A stretch of DNA of 64,000 nucleotides from Viscum album. Lineage: Eukaryota; Streptophyta; Magnoliopsida; Santalales; Viscaceae. Position 1 is the first letter of the stretch, and each line of letters starts with the position of its first letter. Where the stretch lies: the NCBI GenBank assembly GCA_963277665.1, contig OY728143.1, positions 538,380,394 through 538,444,393 on the forward strand, in the 5' to 3' direction. This document shows positions 61,570 to 64,000 of this stretch, piece by piece. Position numbers and translations under genes: made by a program. The notes below the pieces were generated by a model. That model was not told where the DNA came from. It was given only the letters and a program-made list of their open reading frames with translations, and ran no database searches.

Positions 61570-62310
61570 CCGGACCCCCCGTCTTCGGACGACTTTCATT
61601 CAAACGCCCGTAACATGAGCTACGGGCCTCCAAACGACTCGCCATCAGCGGCAACGCAATCCTTGGATCGAGTCGGTCATTTCGGTTTATCGCACTCAAA
61701 GTTTCGGAATACTTTGGGTTCGGCCGGGTTGGTTCGTACACGAAACCAACCAGGCCCTCGGAGCGGAAACGCTCATTTCTTGAGCTACGGACGTCCGATT
61801 GACGTGCCGTCAGCTTTGTTAGTTTCCTCTTAGTGAGACGGATCTTTTGGCTCACTCCGCCCGAGGTTTGGACGCAAGTGGAGTACGGTCGGGTTGGTTT
61901 TGCCTTAAAAACCAACCGGGCCCCTGGGACGAAAAAGCCAATAAATCTCAGACCGGGCGTCCGATTGACGCGCAGTCTATTGCGTTGAGTTCCTCTTGAT
62001 GAGACAGAACTTTTGGCATCCTCCGCCCGAGTTTTGGATGCAGATGGATAGTGGCTGGGTTGGATCGCACTGAAATCCAACTGGGCCCCTAGAACGGAAA
62101 AGCTGATATCTTTCAGACCAGACGTCCGTTTGACGAACCGTCAGTGGCATTGGTGATCACGTTGAAAAATGGTCCCTATGAGTATACCCTGTAAGTGTTC
62201 GGGGTATAGTTGAGTTACGTCCGGATTGGTTCGCTCACGAAACCAACCGGGCCCCTGGGACGAAAAGGCTAATAACTCACAGACCGGGCGTCCGATTGAC
62301 GCGCCGTCTG
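61570..62310. repeat. 166-bp tandem repeat in the A 3' LTR
   Basis: Cores at 61,746, 61,912, 62,077 and 62,243 give intervals of 166, 165 and 166 bp. Same number of units as the 5' LTR, in contrast to the unstable 32-bp and 61-bp arrays. Confidence 0.85.
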
Positions 62311-62490
62311 TTGTGTTGAGACCCCTATGACGAGGTGGTCCGTCGAGATACTTCCTTGCGCGACTTTGTGATAATTGGAGTATCGACCAGTAGCTCGTGG
62401 AGCGGACCCTCCCAGAGACGAGCGGGCGGAGCACGGAGACCGTGTGGCTGACTCAGACCCGACGACTGCTGATCGAACGACTCGGTGTGT

Positions 62491-63036
62491 GACAGAGGTG
62501 CGCTTGGTTGTAGCGGCACATGGGAGCCCTTGCTTGTAGCGGCAGACCCACGACAGAGGTGCGTTTGGTTGTAGCGGCACATGGGAGCGCGTGGTTGTAG
62601 CGGCAGACCCACGACAGAGGTGCGCTTGGTTGTAGCGGCACATGGGAGCGATTGGTTGTAGCGGCAGACCCACGACAGAGGTGCGCTTGGTTGTAGCGGC
62701 ACTTGGGAGCCCTTGGTTGTAGTGGCAGACCCACGACAGTGGTGCACTGGGTTGTAGCGGCACATGGGAGCACTTGGTTGTAGCGGAAGACCCACGACAG
62801 AGGTGCGCTTGGTTGTAGCGGCACATGGGAGCGCTTGGTTGTAGCGGCAGACCCACGATAGAGGTGCGTTGGGTTGTAGCGGCACATGGGAGCGCTTGGT
62901 TGTAGAGGCAGACCCACGAAAGAGGTGCGCTAGGTTGTAGCGGCACATGGGAGCGCTTGGTTGTAGCGGCAGACCCACGACAGAGGTGCGCTTGGTTGTA
63001 GCGGCACATGGGAGCGCTTGGTGGTAGCGGCTGGCC
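62491..63036. repeat. 61-bp minisatellite in the A 3' LTR
   Basis: About 9 units of the TTGGTTGTAGCGGCA dimer. Two fewer than in the 5' LTR. Confidence 0.9.
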
Positions 63037-63842
63037 CGCATTACTCGATAGGTGGAGTACTAAAACAGTCTTAAGTTAGTGGGCAGTACCTCGGAGTTGT
63101 GACAGGACCACTGTACACTCCAGAGACGGAGCTCTTCAGCAGTTACGGTTTCGATGATGAAAATCCTGCTTTGAGATGAGACTTTTGACCTTGTGTTTGC
63201 CTCATGATTGAGATGAGTTACTTGATAACTTAGGTATATGTATGGGTGTATATCTAAGTAGAGGATATCTGTTGAGATCTTCTTGTGGTTATCTTTGTTG
63301 GTTTTAGTGAGACCTTGAGGGTCTCGGGATCCCTACTGAGTATCGTTATACTCACCCCTGCACGGGCTATGCCCGCACTACATTGTGTTGGTTGCAGACG
63401 ACGGACAACGTTGATCGTGGTTGAGGCTTGCAGAGCAGGAAGATCCCTGGAGGTGGACCACTGGGCGGGACGTGCTCGGAGCGGACGACGGGACCCGAGG
63501 AGCATTGGAGCTATCTGTACCCACCCTTCAGGTGGGATTTCCAGTGGACAGCTCGGTGTAGCGACTTTTACTTTACAGTTGCTGTTTTCCCTTTCGAGTT
63601 GTACTTTACTTTCAGTTGGGTTTGTATACTGGCCCATTTACTTTTCCGCACTTCATTTGTACTCTGTTTTTACTTAGTGTTTACTTTTCCGCTTTCTTAC
63701 TCTGTGGTGCTTGTTTACTTTACAATGGAAATGCCTTCCCTTTTTACCGGGAGTTTCTCCTTGGTGATAGTCGCCAGCCCCTGGCCTATGGAAGGCGGGC
63801 TTGGGGTAGTCACGGCACGGGCCCCGAGGACGGGTCGTGACA

Positions 63843-63847
63843 TTTTA
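63843..63847. repeat. Target-site duplication of element A, right copy
   Basis: TTTTA directly after the LTR end TGACA, identical to 53,372-53,376. Confidence 0.9.
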
Positions 63848-64000
63848 ATTAACAAATTAAGTTTTATTATATCATTAGACGAAATTATGTGCAAGTAGAC
63901 CATACATTACATGATGAATATAGGATAGAATCATATTCAAATTAAATTATCAAAATTCATAGAGTTTAAACCTCAAAATATTTGTGTCGTAAGTAAATAT
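63848..64000. other. AT-rich flank right of element A
   Basis: The same AT-rich character resumes at once. Nothing recognised. Confidence 0.5.

Larger units (their letters stand above)
53377..63842 (+). mobile_element. Element A: gag-only Ty3/gypsy retrotransposon with very long LTRs
   Basis: A structurally complete insertion: TTTTA duplication on both sides, LTRs starting TGTAAAGACCCG and ending CGGGTCGTGACA, PBS, Gag, polypurine tract. LTRs are 4,391 and 4,070 bp, the interior only 2,005 bp. The interior encodes Gag and scraps of protease (59,491) and integrase (59,600-59,750). RT and RNase H are absent. It therefore resembles the non-autonomous terminal-repeat-with-gag class (TR-GAG) and could only have moved with enzymes from a related autonomous element. 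It is GC- and CpG-rich against AT-rich flanks. Two short stretches of the LTRs compared by eye differ by roughly 5-7 percent, so it is much younger than B, C and D but not brand new. It belongs to the same family as B. Confidence 0.93.
59773..63842 (+). repeat. 3' LTR of element A (4,070 bp)
   Basis: Same order of parts as the 5' LTR: palindrome 60,370-60,391, 9-bp repeats 60,519-60,572, hairpin 60,698-60,728, run of 10 C (60,889-60,898), reduced 32-bp array 61,270-61,460, 166-bp units with cores at 61,746, 61,912, 62,077 and 62,243, 61-bp array 62,491-63,036, end CGGGTCGTGACA. The 321-bp length difference comes mainly from the 32-bp and 61-bp arrays. Confidence 0.93.

Overview
The window looks like nuclear DNA from a seed plant with a large, retrotransposon-packed genome. 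No intact host gene, rRNA or tRNA gene was recognised. Nearly everything that can be classified is Ty3/gypsy-type LTR retrotransposon. It is in two states: very old, extremely AT-rich, CpG-poor and stop-ridden (about 1-53.37 kb), or much younger and GC/CpG-rich (53,377-63,842). Such strong AT drift is what prolonged deamination of methylated cytosine would leave. Welwitschia is one very low-GC seed plant that would fit, but the species cannot be fixed from this sequence.

Layout. (1) A minus-strand Ty3/gypsy element, here called D, forms a tandem array. LTR-like blocks at 1-9,914 (cut by the window edge), 32,879-42,916 and 47,869-about 51,560 alternate with internal regions carrying reverse-transcriptase and integrase remnants. 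The period is about 15 kb once insertions are removed, and the LTR-like block appears to be about 10 kb. (2) A SINE-like insertion (1,825-2,518) sits in the first D block. (3) A plus-strand element, B (about 11,629-30,019), is inserted in the first D internal region. It keeps a gag pseudogene, protease, RNase H and integrase fragments and two damaged LTRs. (4) A minus-strand element, C (19,537-28,600), is nested in the 3' LTR of B. It has a complete 4.45-kb LTR on the left, a 2.3-kb internal region with a decayed double zinc knuckle and a second SINE-like head, and a truncated 5' LTR on the right. The order of insertion is therefore D, then B, then C.

(5) Element A (53,377-63,842, plus strand) is bounded by a perfect 5-bp target duplication (TTTTA). 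Its LTRs are 4,391 and 4,070 bp and its internal region is only 2,005 bp. It encodes Gag, broken by two in-frame stops, plus scraps of protease and integrase, with no RT or RNase H. It is a deletion-derived, non-autonomous gag-only element of the same family as B. Its LTRs hold several minisatellites (9, 32, 61 and 166 bp) whose copy number differs between the two LTRs.

The most unusual points are the apparent 10-kb LTRs of D in a shared-LTR tandem array, the three-level nest D<B<C, the gag-only A element whose LTRs are twice as long as its interior, an in-frame TGA at Gag codon 5 shared by A and the much older B, and LTR minisatellites that keep their place but change sequence between A and B. 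All alignments were made by eye. Boundaries inside the AT-rich part carry uncertainties of tens to hundreds of bases.
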